Assembly (NCBI RefSeq): GCF_012927165.1
Contig: NZ_JABBGA010000033.1
Span: 1-43,492 of the forward strand
Direction of reading: 5' to 3'
DNA: 43,492 bases
Origin: Zoogloea dura
Lineage (GTDB): Bacteria; Pseudomonadota; Gammaproteobacteria; Burkholderiales; Rhodocyclaceae
Shown: positions 34,509-43,492 of the stretch, in pieces
Layout: each line of letters starts with the position of its first letter
Position numbering within the stretch: position 1 is the first letter of the stretch
The notes under the pieces: generated by a model
The model's input: only the letters and a program-made list of their open reading frames with translations
The model's database searches: none
Told to the model about the DNA's origin: nothing
Position numbers and translations under genes: made by a program

Positions 34509-36479
34509 GTGAAAGACGCTCACATGCTTGCTGATCACTTCTCTGCCTACACCCAGTGGCGAGGAGACGTTGCCGCCGGGATCGGCGACCTTCGCAAATG
34601 GCTGCAACAGAACGAGATCGGTGACGCCCAATCCGACCTGCGCCTGCAATACCTGCTCGACCGCCTGCGCGAGGACAAGCTCGTGGTGGCCTTCGTGGCC
34701 GAGTTCTCGCGGGGCAAGTCCGAGCTGATCAACGCGGTCTTCTTTGCCGGCTACGGCAACCGCATCCTACCCTCGAGCGCGGGCCGCACCACCATGTGCC
34801 CGACCGAGCTGCAGTGGAAGGAAGGCGACAGCCCCGAGATCCGCCTGCTTCCCATCGAAAGCCGCAAGACCAACGCGAGCATCACCGAACTCAAGCGCTA
34901 CCCCGAGGAGTGGCAGGTCCGCCCCCTCGATACCCGCTCGGCGGAGAGCCTCCAGGCGGCGCTCGCCCAGGTCGGCGAAACCCGCCTGGTCACCCAGCAG
35001 GAGGCCGAAGAGCTGGGCTTTCCCATTGACGAAAGCGGCGACCGCGGCATCCGCCCCGACGCCGAAGGCAGGCTGGAGATCCCCCGCTGGCGCCACGCGA
35101 TCATCCAGTTCCCGCACCCGCTGCTCGAACAGGGCCTGGTCATCCTCGACACGCCGGGTCTAAATGCCATCGGTGCAGAACCCGAACTGACCCTCAACCT
35201 GCTGCCCAACGCCCACGCGGTGCTGTTCATCCTGGCCGCCGACACCGGCGTGACCCAGAGCGACCTGGCCGTCTGGCGCGAACACGTCAATGCCGGCCGC
35301 CGGCAGCGGGGCCGCATCGTCGCGCTGAACAAGATCGACGGCCTGTGGGACGGCCTGCGCAGCGAGGCCGAGATCGAGCGGGAGATCTCCGGCCAGGTGG
35401 CCAGCGTGGCCGCCACCCTCGACATCGACCCCTCCCAGGTTTACCCGGTCTCCGCGCAGAAAGGCTTGGTGGCCAAGGTCAACGACGATGACGCGCTGCT
35501 CGAACGCAGCCGCATCGTCCAGCTCGAACAAGCCCTGTCCACCGAGCTGCTGCCCACCAAGCGCGACATCGTGCGGGACAACACCCAGGGTGACGTGGCC
35601 GACATCGTCGGACGCAGCCGCGAGCTGCTCAATGCCCGCCTCAGCGGCCTGCGCGAACAGCTTCAGGAGCTCACCGACCTGCGCGGCAAGAACCAGAACG
35701 TCATCGAATACATGATGCGCAAGGTGCGCTCGGAGAAAGACGAGTTTGAACAGGGCCTGCAGAAGTACTACGCGGTGCGCAGCGTCTTCTCGAGCCTGTC
35801 CAACAACCTCTTCGGCCACCTGGGCCTCGACGCCCTGCGCGACGAAACCCGGCGCACCCGCGAGGCCATGCTGGACGCGGCCTTCTCCCGCGGCCTGCGG
35901 GGCGCGATGAAGGGCTTCTTTGCCCACCTGCGCGGCAACCTGAAGAAATCCACCGACGAGATCAGCGAGATCTCCCGGATGCTCGACGCGATGTACAAGC
36001 GCTTCACCGTCGAGCACGGCCTCAAGCTGGCGGCTCCCACGGCCTTTTCTACGCTCCGCTACGAGAAGGAGATCGAGCGTCTGGAAGAAGCCTTCAACAA
36101 CCAGTTCAACACGGTGCTGACCATCGTCACCACCGAGAAGCACACCCTGACCCAGAAGTTCTTCGAGACCGTGGCCGTGCAGGCGCGCCGCACTTTCGAG
36201 ATCGCCAACCGGGATGCGGAGCAATGGCTGCGCGCGGTGATGGCCCCCCTCGAGACCCAGGTGCGGGAATACCAGTTGCAGCTCAAGCGGCGCCTGGAGA
36301 GCGTCAAGCGCATCCACCAGGCCACCGACACCCTGGAAGACCGGGTGCGCGAGCTGCAGCAGGCAGAAGACCTGCTGGTCCGGCAACTGTCCCAGCTCAA
36401 CCAACTGGCCGGACGCATCGACAAATCCCTGGGCAGCACCTTCTCTACCACCGACACCCCGGCCGCCCTCGCCGCCTGA
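34509..36479 (+). CDS. Dynamin-family GTPase
   Basis: A 656-residue large GTPase of the bacterial dynamin type. The G domain has the P-loop AEFSRGKSELINA at residues 64-76, a threonine-bearing switch I (AGRTTMCPTELQW), the DTPG motif near residue 217 and NKID near 278. The C-terminal half is helical and coiled-coil rich (~360-640). No membrane helix is present, so it is likely cytoplasmic and membrane-associating. Dynamin-like proteins in bacteria protect or remodel membranes. The first P-loop residue is Ala where Gly is usual. Start is GTG at 34509, with AGGAA eight bases before it; an ATG at 34524 is in frame. It follows mutM by 87 bp. Confidence 0.88.
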   Translation: MKDAHMLADHFSAYTQWRGDVAAGIGDLRKWLQQNEIGDAQSDLRLQYLLDRLREDKLVVAFVAEFSRGKSELINAVFFAGYGNRILPSSAGRTTMCPTELQWKEGDSPEIRLLPIESRKTNASITELKRYPEEWQVRPLDTRSAESLQAALAQVGETRLVTQQEAEELGFPIDESGDRGIRPDAEGRLEIPRWRHAIIQFPHPLLEQGLVILDTPGLNAIGAEPELTLNLLPNAHAVLFILAADTGVTQSDLAVWREHVNAGRRQRGRIVALNKIDGLWDGLRSEAEIEREISGQVASVAATLDIDPSQVYPVSAQKGLVAKVNDDDALLERSRIVQLEQALSTELLPTKRDIVRDNTQGDVADIVGRSRELLNARLSGLREQLQELTDLRGKNQNVIEYMMRKVRSEKDEFEQGLQKYYAVRSVFSSLSNNLFGHLGLDALRDETRRTREAMLDAAFSRGLRGAMKGFFAHLRGNLKKSTDEISEISRMLDAMYKRFTVEHGLKLAAPTAFSTLRYEKEIERLEEAFNNQFNTVLTIVTTEKHTLTQKFFETVAVQARRTFEIANRDAEQWLRAVMAPLETQVREYQLQLKRRLESVKRIHQATDTLEDRVRELQQAEDLLVRQLSQLNQLAGRIDKSLGSTFSTTDTPAALAA

Positions 36480-36489
36480 GACAGCCAAT

Positions 36490-36535
36490 GCAAACGGGGC
36501 CGGACGCACCCTGCGGTGCATCCGGCCCCGTTTGC
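36490..36535. terminator. Bidirectional terminator-like palindrome between the dynamin and ferredoxin genes
   Basis: GCAAACGGGGCCGGA (36490-36504) and TCCGGCCCCGTTTGC (36521-36535) pair perfectly over 15 bp. An inner GCACC/GGTGC stem extends the hairpin. It lies between two convergent stops. The flanking T/A runs are only three bases long, so it may work in both directions but less efficiently than classic terminators. Confidence 0.7.
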
Positions 36536-36549
36536 CGAGCGACTGCGAC

Positions 36550-37883
<1,334 letters not shown>

Positions 37884-37887
<4 letters not shown>

Positions 37888-39224
37888 CGTGCAGCCCCGC
37901 CCTTGGCCGCGGCGCCCTTGTCGCCATCGCCGCCGACGACCACCGTCACCATGCGCTCCGGCGACACGTGGCGACGGAAGGCCTCGCGGATCTGCTCGGC
38001 GGTAACCGCCTTGACCCTGTCACGATAGGTGTCCAGATAATCCAGCGGCAGGCCGAAACCACCGATCACGGCAACCTGCTCGAGCATCTTGCGGTTGGAA
38101 TCGAGGCGCAGGGCAAAGCCATTGATCAGGTTCTCCTTGGCGGCCTTCAGCTCTGCCTCGGTCGGCCCCTTGGCGAGGAAGGCATCGAGGGTCTCGGCCA
38201 CCACCTTGAGGGCATCGTCCGCCTGGCTGCCCTTGGTCTGCAGACCGATCTGGAAGGGGCCCGGCTCCCGCTGGGGCGAGAAGTAGCTGTACACGCTGTA
38301 GGCATAGCCGCGCTTCTCGCGCACCTCGGAGGTCAGGCGCGAGACGAAGCCACCACCGCCAAGGATGTAGTTGCCGACCATCAGCGGGAAGAAGTCCGGA
38401 TCACCGCGCTTGATGCCGGGCTGACCGATGGCCACGTGGGCCTGGGCCGAGGGGTGCGCCACGCGGATCGTCTGGCGTTCGGGCTGCTTGCCGGCCACCA
38501 CGGCAGGAATCGGCTCGCCAGCCGGCATGCCGGCGGTCAGGCGCAGGGCGATGGCCTCGGCCTCGGCGCGGGAAACATCCCCGACGATGCTCACCACCGC
38601 CCGGTTGGCGGTGTAGGTGCGGCGATGGAAATCCACCAGATCGTCACGGGTCAGGCTGCCCACGCTGTCCACCGTGGGCAGGCGGCCATAGGCCTGATCG
38701 GGAAACACCGCGGCCGCAAAACGGCGGGACAGGATCGCATCAGGCTGGGTATCGGACTCCTTCAGGCCGGCGATGCTGCGGGACTTCTCGCGCTCGACCG
38801 CGGCCGCCGGGAACTTCGGCTGCAGGATCAGGGTGGCCAACAGGCCCACCGCCCCGTCCCGCTCGGCCTGGCTGCTGAGGGTGCGCAGGGACACGGAGGC
38901 ACGATCCATGTCCACCCCGCCACCGATCTGCGCGCCCAGGTCGGCGCTCCGGTTGGCAATGGCGTCCTCGTCCAGGTCGCCCGCCCCCGCATCCAGCAGG
39001 GAACGGGTCAGCCCGGCCAGCCCGGCCTTGCCGGCCGGCGCCTCGGTACCACCGGCGCGGAAGTCCACCTGCACATCGACAATCGGCAAGGCCCGGCTCT
39101 CGACAAAGAACACCCGGCTGCCATTGGGGGTGGTCCAGTTCTGGATGGAAAGACCGGCCTGGGCGGTCAGGGTCGCCAGGGTCAGCAGCAGGGCCGCCCC
39201 GTAACGCTTGTATTCAAAGCTCAT
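37884..39224 (-). CDS. M16-family peptidase-like protein lacking the zinc motif
   Basis: A 446-residue exported protein (signal peptide to about residue 23, MSFEYKRYGAALLLTLATLT). It has the M16 (pitrilysin/MPP) fold, but the position of HxxEH reads AGLAGLTRSLLD, so it cannot bind the catalytic zinc. The rest of the fold is kept (VSIVGDVSRAEAE, GNYILGGGGFVSRLTSEVRE, KRGYAYSV). M16 enzymes often work as an active/inactive pair, and the active partner is encoded just upstream. Likely periplasmic. The target is unknown. Confidence 0.93.
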
Positions 39225-39250
39225 CGATCAACCTCGGATTCGGAGAACGT

Positions 39251-40621
39251 TCAGTGACGGTGGGGCGCAGCAGCCTTGGCGCGAGCCTGGGGATCCACCG
39301 GCAAGGGGTCGAGCTGGGCGACGGTGAGGGTCTCGTCGCGGAAGTACTTGCGTGCCACGGCCTGCACCTCGGCGGCGGTGACGGCGCGGATGCGGTCGAG
39401 CATCAAGGCATCGTCCTTCCAGGAGTGGCCGACCATCTCGTCCATGCCGATCTCCATCGCCTGGCCCATCAGGGAATCACGCTTATAGACCTGCCCCGCC
39501 ACCGCCTGGGCCTTGACCCGCCGCAGCTCGTCCTCGGACACGCCCTCGTTCTGGATGCGGGTGATCTCCGCCTTGAGCGCTTCCTCGACCTGGACCGGGG
39601 TCTGGCCGGGCGCCGGCGCGCCGTCGAGGTAGAACAGGGATTCACCACGCGCCGTGCCGTCGTAGCCGGCACCGGCCGTGACCGCCACCCGGCTGCCACG
39701 CACGATGTTCTTCGCCAGGCGGGCCCCGTCGTAGCCGTCGAGCACGGCAGCCAGCACCTGCAGGGCGTAGAAATCGCCATCGGCCTTCACGTCACGCAGG
39801 GTCGGCACGCGCCAAGCCAATGCCACGTAGGGCAGCTCGGCGGGCGCCTTGACCACGCTGCGCCGGGGACCGGTCTGCTCCGGCTCGACGAGAGCCTTGC
39901 GCACCGGCAACGCACGGGCCTTGACCTTGCCGTAGGTGGCGGTGGCTTCCTTGAACACCGCCTGGTGATCCACGTCACCCACCACCACCAGAGTGGCGTT
40001 GTTGGGCACATACCAGCGCTGGTACCAGTCACGGGCATCCTGTGCGGTCATGTTGTCCAGGTCGCTCATCCAGCCGATGATGGGCCGGCGGTAGGGATGC
40101 GCCTGGAAGGCCGTGGCCATCAATTGCTCGACCACCAGGGAACGGGGCTTGTCGTCGGTACGCAGGCGGCGCTCCTCCTTGACTACCTCGATCTCCTTCT
40201 TGAAGCCCTCCTCCGTCACCCGAAGATTGGCCATGCGATCGGCTTCCAGGGCCATCATCTTGCCCAGCGCCTCCTTGGGCACCTGCTGGAAGTAGGCCGT
40301 GTAATCGTGGCTGGTGAAGGCGTTGTCCCGCCCGCCCGCAGCCGCCACCCGCTTGTTGAACTCGCCCGGGCCGACCGCCCGGGTGCCCTTGAACATCATG
40401 TGTTCCAGCAGATGGGCAACGCCCGAGGTGCCATCCACCTCGTCCATCGCGCCCACCTTGTACCAGACCATATGCACCACCGAAGGGGCCCGGCGATCCT
40501 CCTTGACGATCAGCTTCATGCCATTGGGAAGCGTCGTCTCGAAGGGGTTGGCCCAGACCGGGGTGACCAGGGCCGCACTAAGGGCCAGCACCGAGCTGGC
40601 AATACGCACACTGCGATTCAT
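39251..40621 (-). CDS. M16-family zinc peptidase, catalytic partner
   Basis: A 456-residue exported M16 metallopeptidase. A signal peptide (MNRSVRIASSVLALSAALVT, cleaved near VWA) precedes the inverted zinc motif HLLEHMMF (His70, Glu73, His74). A conserved Glu further along (ALEADRM) completes the site. The N- and C-domain M16 segments follow, and the protein ends AAAPHRH. Start is uncertain among ATGs at 40621 and 40624, and no strong ribosome binding site is seen. The inactive partner lies 26 bp downstream. Probably a periplasmic oligopeptidase; substrate unknown. Confidence 0.95.
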   Translation of the reverse strand: MNRSVRIASSVLALSAALVTPVWANPFETTLPNGMKLIVKEDRRAPSVVHMVWYKVGAMDEVDGTSGVAHLLEHMMFKGTRAVGPGEFNKRVAAAGGRDNAFTSHDYTAYFQQVPKEALGKMMALEADRMANLRVTEEGFKKEIEVVKEERRLRTDDKPRSLVVEQLMATAFQAHPYRRPIIGWMSDLDNMTAQDARDWYQRWYVPNNATLVVVGDVDHQAVFKEATATYGKVKARALPVRKALVEPEQTGPRRSVVKAPAELPYVALAWRVPTLRDVKADGDFYALQVLAAVLDGYDGARLAKNIVRGSRVAVTAGAGYDGTARGESLFYLDGAPAPGQTPVQVEEALKAEITRIQNEGVSEDELRRVKAQAVAGQVYKRDSLMGQAMEIGMDEMVGHSWKDDALMLDRIRAVTAAEVQAVARKYFRDETLTVAQLDPLPVDPQARAKAAAPHRH

Positions 40622-40782
40622 CATAGGCTGTTGAAGCATCTGGTAAAATTCAGGGATGGTGGCCACCGGCCGGCATGTGGCGCGGCATCATAGCGGCATT
40701 CCGGCGACCCGGCCAACCGGGCAAGGCGGGCGATTGCGCTCCCGGCCCGTCCCGATAGACCCACTCTCAGACTCGCCACCCC

Positions 40783-41895
40783 ATGTTTGGTTTCCTGAAG
40801 AAAGTCCTCAAGCCCGGCGAAACGCCCGAGCCCGAGGCCAAGGCCGCCGAGGCGCCCCCGCCCGCTGCGGCAGCCGTGACGGCAGCCCCTGCGCCGGCTG
40901 CAAGTGCCCCGGTGGCTGCAGCAGCAGCCCCCGAACCCGAGAAGAAACGCTCCTGGATGGACCGCCTGCGGGCCGGCCTGTCCCGCACCCGCGAACAGAT
41001 CGGCGGCGGCCTCGGCGGCCTGACCAGCCTGTTCTCCCGCCGCAAGATCGACGAGGAACTCCTTGAAGAGCTGGAGACCACCCTGCTGATGGCCGACTGC
41101 GGCGTCGAGGCCACCCAGCACCTGCTCAAAGAGCTGCGCCTGCGCTGGAAGCGCGACAAGCTGGAGACCGCCGACCAGCTCCAGGGCGCCCTGGCCGAAG
41201 GCCTGCTGGACATCCTCTCGCCCCTTGAGCAGCCGCTGGCGATCAGCAGCCACAAGCCCTACATCATCATGATCGCGGGCATCAACGGCTCCGGCAAGAC
41301 AACCTCCATCGGCAAGCTGGCCAAGCACTTCCAGAACGAAGGCAAGAGCGTGCTGCTGGCAGCCGGCGACACCTTCCGTGCCGCCGCCCGCGAACAGCTG
41401 ATGACCTGGGGCGAGCGCAACGGCGTGGCGGTGATCGCCCAGGAGTCCGGTGATCCGGCCGCAGTGGTGTTCGACGCGATCAGCGCCGCCCGCGCCCGCA
41501 ACATCGACATCGTGCTGGCTGACACGGCCGGCCGCCTGCCGACCCAGCTGCACCTGATGGAAGAAATCGCCAAGGTCCGCCGGGTGATCCAGAAGGCGGA
41601 GCCCTCCGGCCCCCACGAGGTGCTGCTGGTGCTGGACGCCAACATCGGCCAGAACGCCCTGCAGCAGGTCAAGGCTTTCGACGCGGCCATCGGCGTGACC
41701 GGCCTGGTCGTCACCAAGCTGGACGGCACCGCCAAGGGAGGCGTTGTCGCCGCCATCGCCCGCCAGTGTCCCAAGCCCCTGCGCTTCATCGGCGTGGGCG
41801 AACAGATCGACGATCTCCAGGTGTTCCGGGCGAAGGAGTTCGTGGATGCCTTGTTCACCCCGCTGGGAGGCAACAGCGAAGAGAAGGCCTCATGA
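40783..41895 (+). CDS. ftsY: Signal recognition particle receptor FtsY
   Basis: FtsY is the membrane-docking GTPase that receives SRP-ribosome complexes for co-translational insertion. The 370-residue protein starts [10 protein letters not shown], then an Ala/Pro/Glu-rich A domain (~12-55), an N domain ([20 protein letters not shown]), and a G domain with [15 protein letters not shown], the [15 protein letters not shown] segment and [10 protein letters not shown]. Ends [12 protein letters not shown] at 40783, divergent from the M16 pair with a 158-bp interval. A strong bidirectional terminator lies after it. Confidence 0.98.
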   Translation: MFGFLKKVLKPGETPEPEAKAAEAPPPAAAAVTAAPAPAASAPVAAAAAPEPEKKRSWMDRLRAGLSRTREQIGGGLGGLTSLFSRRKIDEELLEELETTLLMADCGVEATQHLLKELRLRWKRDKLETADQLQGALAEGLLDILSPLEQPLAISSHKPYIIMIAGINGSGKTTSIGKLAKHFQNEGKSVLLAAGDTFRAAAREQLMTWGERNGVAVIAQESGDPAAVVFDAISAARARNIDIVLADTAGRLPTQLHLMEEIAKVRRVIQKAEPSGPHEVLLVLDANIGQNALQQVKAFDAAIGVTGLVVTKLDGTAKGGVVAAIARQCPKPLRFIGVGEQIDDLQVFRAKEFVDALFTPLGGNSEEKAS

Positions 41896-41921
41896 AGGCC
41901 TGATCCTCGCATCCGGCTACA

Positions 41922-41955
41922 CATGACAAAGCCGCCCGAGGGCGGCTTTGTCATG
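41922..41955. terminator. Bidirectional terminator between ftsY and wecB
   Basis: CATGACAAAGCCGCCC (41922-41937) and GGGCGGCTTTGTCATG (41940-41955) are perfectly complementary over 16 bp. The stem contains AAAG/CTTT near its base, so each strand gives a short T-run. It lies between convergent stops at 41895 and 41972. Confidence 0.85.
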
Positions 41956-41971
41956 CTGCTCCGCTGGCCAC

Positions 41972-43081
41972 TCAGGCCGGCAACAGCCGGTCCAGGTCGG
42001 CCACGATGCGCTCGGCGGCCTTGCCGTCCCACAGCACCGGCCGACGCCCCTGCTTGCCCTGGCCAGCCAGCACCTTGGCGGCCTCTTCCAGGATGCGGGC
42101 CGGGTCGGTGCCCACCAGCACGTTGCTGCCTTCGTCGAGCGTCACCGGACGCTCGGTGTTCTCACGCAGCGTCAGGCAGGGAATGCCAAGAGCGGTGGTT
42201 TCTTCCTGCAGGCCACCGCTGTCGGTCATGATCAGGGCCGCATCCTTCCACAGGTTGAGGAACTCCATGTAGGACTGGGGCTTGGTCAGCACCACGTTGG
42301 GCCCCAGGTCGAGGCCGAATTTTTCCAGGTTGCCGCGGGTGCGCGGGTGCACCGGGAAGATCAGCGGCAGGTCCACGGCGATCTGCTTCAGCGCGCCGGC
42401 GATGCCACGCAGGTTGGCCTCGTCGTCCACGTTGGAGGGGCGGTGCAGGGTGACCACGCCGTATTTCGGGTACTTCGCTTTCAGGGCCTCGGTTTCCATA
42501 CCCGCCTTGTCGGACGCATCGAGCTTGTCACGCTGGTAGAGCAGGTTATCCACCATCACGTGGCCCACATGGAATACGGCGTCCTGGCGCTTGCCTTCCT
42601 TCAGCAGGTTGTCCACGCCCGCCGGCTCGGTGCAGAAGAACCAGTCGGAGATGCTGTCGGTGACCAGGCGGTTGATCTCCTCGGGCATGCGCATGTCGCC
42701 ACTGCGCAGGCCGGCCTCCACGTGGGCGACCGGGATGTCGAGCTTCTTGGCATCGATGGAGCAGGCCAGGGTGGAATTCACATCCCCCACCACCAGCACG
42801 CAGTCCGGGCGGGCCTTCTGGCAGATCTCCTCGAAGGCCACCATGATCTTGGCGGTCTGGGTGGCGTGGCTGCCGCCGCCGGCCTCGAGGTGGTAATCGG
42901 GCTTGGGAATGCCCAGCTCGTCGAAGAACACGTCACTCATTTCCCGGTCGTAGTGCTGGCCGGTGTGGATGATCCGGAACTCGAAGCGGTCGGCCCGGGC
43001 CTGCAGGGCACGCACGATGGGCGCGATCTTCATGAAATTGGGGCGGGCGCCGGCAACGAGGTAAATGAGCGAACGGGACAT
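41972..43081 (-). CDS. wecB: UDP-N-acetylglucosamine 2-epimerase (non-hydrolysing)
   Basis: Interconverts UDP-GlcNAc and UDP-ManNAc for surface polysaccharide synthesis in the cytoplasm. The 369-residue enzyme has VAGARPNFMKIAPI, VVGDVNSTLACSIDAKK, HVEAGLRSGDMRMPEEINR, LHRPSNVDDE, MTDSGGLQEETTALGIPCLT, and ends RLLPA. Length is typical. GTGGAGTTCTGC precedes the ATG at 43081. The rfbC end just upstream suggests a polysaccharide cluster that continues beyond the window. Confidence 0.97.
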   Translation of the reverse strand: MSRSLIYLVAGARPNFMKIAPIVRALQARADRFEFRIIHTGQHYDREMSDVFFDELGIPKPDYHLEAGGGSHATQTAKIMVAFEEICQKARPDCVLVVGDVNSTLACSIDAKKLDIPVAHVEAGLRSGDMRMPEEINRLVTDSISDWFFCTEPAGVDNLLKEGKRQDAVFHVGHVMVDNLLYQRDKLDASDKAGMETEALKAKYPKYGVVTLHRPSNVDDEANLRGIAGALKQIAVDLPLIFPVHPRTRGNLEKFGLDLGPNVVLTKPQSYMEFLNLWKDAALIMTDSGGLQEETTALGIPCLTLRENTERPVTLDEGSNVLVGTDPARILEEAAKVLAGQGKQGRRPVLWDGKAAERIVADLDRLLPA

Positions 43082-43113
43082 GCAGAACTCCACGGGCGGA
43101 ATGACAGGCGCGC

Positions 43114-43143
43114 ATTATCGCGCGGGCTTCATGACACCAACAA
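43114..43143 (-). promoter_or_regulatory. Possible sigma-70 promoter upstream of wecB
   Basis: On the reverse strand TTGTTG (43138-43143) and GATAAT (43114-43119) stand 18 bp apart, ~32 bp upstream of the wecB start. The -10 sits within GCGCGATAATGCGCGC. This is a pattern-level call; wecB may also be read through from rfbC. Confidence 0.4.
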
Positions 43144-43182
43144 AGAAATAGTTGTCAGGCTGCGGCGGCTGGGCAAGCGAGA

Positions 43183-43492
43183 TCAGGCGAAGCTCTCGCA
43201 CTCAGCCAGCCTCTTCCCCGCCACATCCTTGGCCGACAGCAGCGGTTCGCCCGCCAGCGGCCACTCCACCCCCACCGCCGGGTCGTTCCACAGCAGGCTG
43301 CGCTCATGCTCCGGGGCATAGTAGTCGGTGGTCTTGTACAGGAAGTCGGCGCTTTCGCTTGTCACCAGGAAGCCGTGCGCAAAGCCCGGCGGGATCCACA
43401 GCTGGCGCTGGTTCTCTTCGCTCAGCTCGACCCCTTCCCATTTGCCGAAGGTCGGCGAAGACTTGCGCAGGTCCACCGCCACGTCGAAGACG
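43183..43492 (-). CDS. rfbC: dTDP-4-dehydrorhamnose 3,5-epimerase, C-terminal part
   Basis: RfbC epimerises dTDP-4-keto-6-deoxyglucose on the way to dTDP-rhamnose. The C-terminal ~102 residues are in the window (VFDVAVDLRKSSPTFGKWEG, LWIPPGFAHGFLVTSESADF, YKTTDYYAPEHERSLLWND). They contain the cupin-like active-site region of the family. The N-terminus is cut by the window edge. It lies upstream of wecB in the same direction. Confidence 0.95.
   Translation of the reverse strand, partial: VFDVAVDLRKSSPTFGKWEGVELSEENQRQLWIPPGFAHGFLVTSESADFLYKTTDYYAPEHERSLLWNDPAVGVEWPLAGEPLLSAKDVAGKRLAECESFA

Overview
The window is GC-rich DNA from a betaproteobacterial chromosome, most likely of the Rhodocyclaceae type. 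This rests on gene order and protein style, not on a database search. Supporting blocks are tRNA-Tyr/Gly/Thr ahead of tuf, lolB-ispE-tRNA-Gln-prs-rplY-pth, and M16-M16-rsmD-coaD-ferredoxin diverging from ftsY. Almost all of the DNA is coding. The one long gap (25,091-26,138) is filled by repeats.

Region by region. 1-0.7 kb: start of tuf and three tRNAs, read leftward from a consensus promoter. 0.8-6.8 kb: an HDOD protein, a LysE-type exporter, a TonB-type protein, a nickel/cobalt permease with a possible NikR-like operator, a hotdog thioesterase, an unrecognised protein with a calcium-loop motif, and an SH3 protein with a disordered Arg/Asp-rich tail. 6.8-15.1 kb: a complete leftward [NiFe]-hydrogenase maturation set, hypA-B-F-C-D-(chemoreceptor)-E. 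A soluble FIST-domain chemoreceptor with its own apparent sigma-28 promoter sits between hypD and hypE. No hydrogenase subunit genes lie in the window. 15.3-20 kb: a membrane protein with Trp-based 13-residue repeats and a zinc ribbon, a GNAT acetyltransferase, a FemAB-like protein and ilvD.

20.2-25.1 kb: a rightward branched-chain-amino-acid-type ABC transporter operon (ATPase, ATPase, binding protein, permease, permease), led by a previously uncalled 46-codon ORF with a good ribosome binding site. 25.1-26.1 kb: twelve 21-bp tandem repeats next to two ~260-bp inverted copies of a hairpin-rich element. The hairpins differ in stem sequence between copies yet keep pairing. 26.1-27.8 kb: a membrane chemoreceptor with a c-type haem motif in its periplasmic domain and a second sigma-28-like promoter. 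27.9-36.5 kb: pth, rplY, prs, tRNA-Gln, ispE, lolB and a TPR lipoprotein-operon protein read leftward; then mutM and a dynamin-like GTPase read rightward. 36.5-43.5 kb: ferredoxin, coaD, rsmD and two M16 peptidase-family proteins (leftward), ftsY (rightward), then wecB and the end of rfbC (leftward), which belong to surface polysaccharide synthesis.

How parts fit together. The permease at 3.2-4.1 kb could supply nickel to the HypA/HypB insertion step. The two chemoreceptors, one cytoplasmic beside hydrogenase maturation genes and one carrying a haem motif, suggest that motility is tuned to redox or gas signals in this organism. The most unusual items are the FIST receptor inside the hyp operon, the haem receptor and the 25.2-26.1 kb repeat region.
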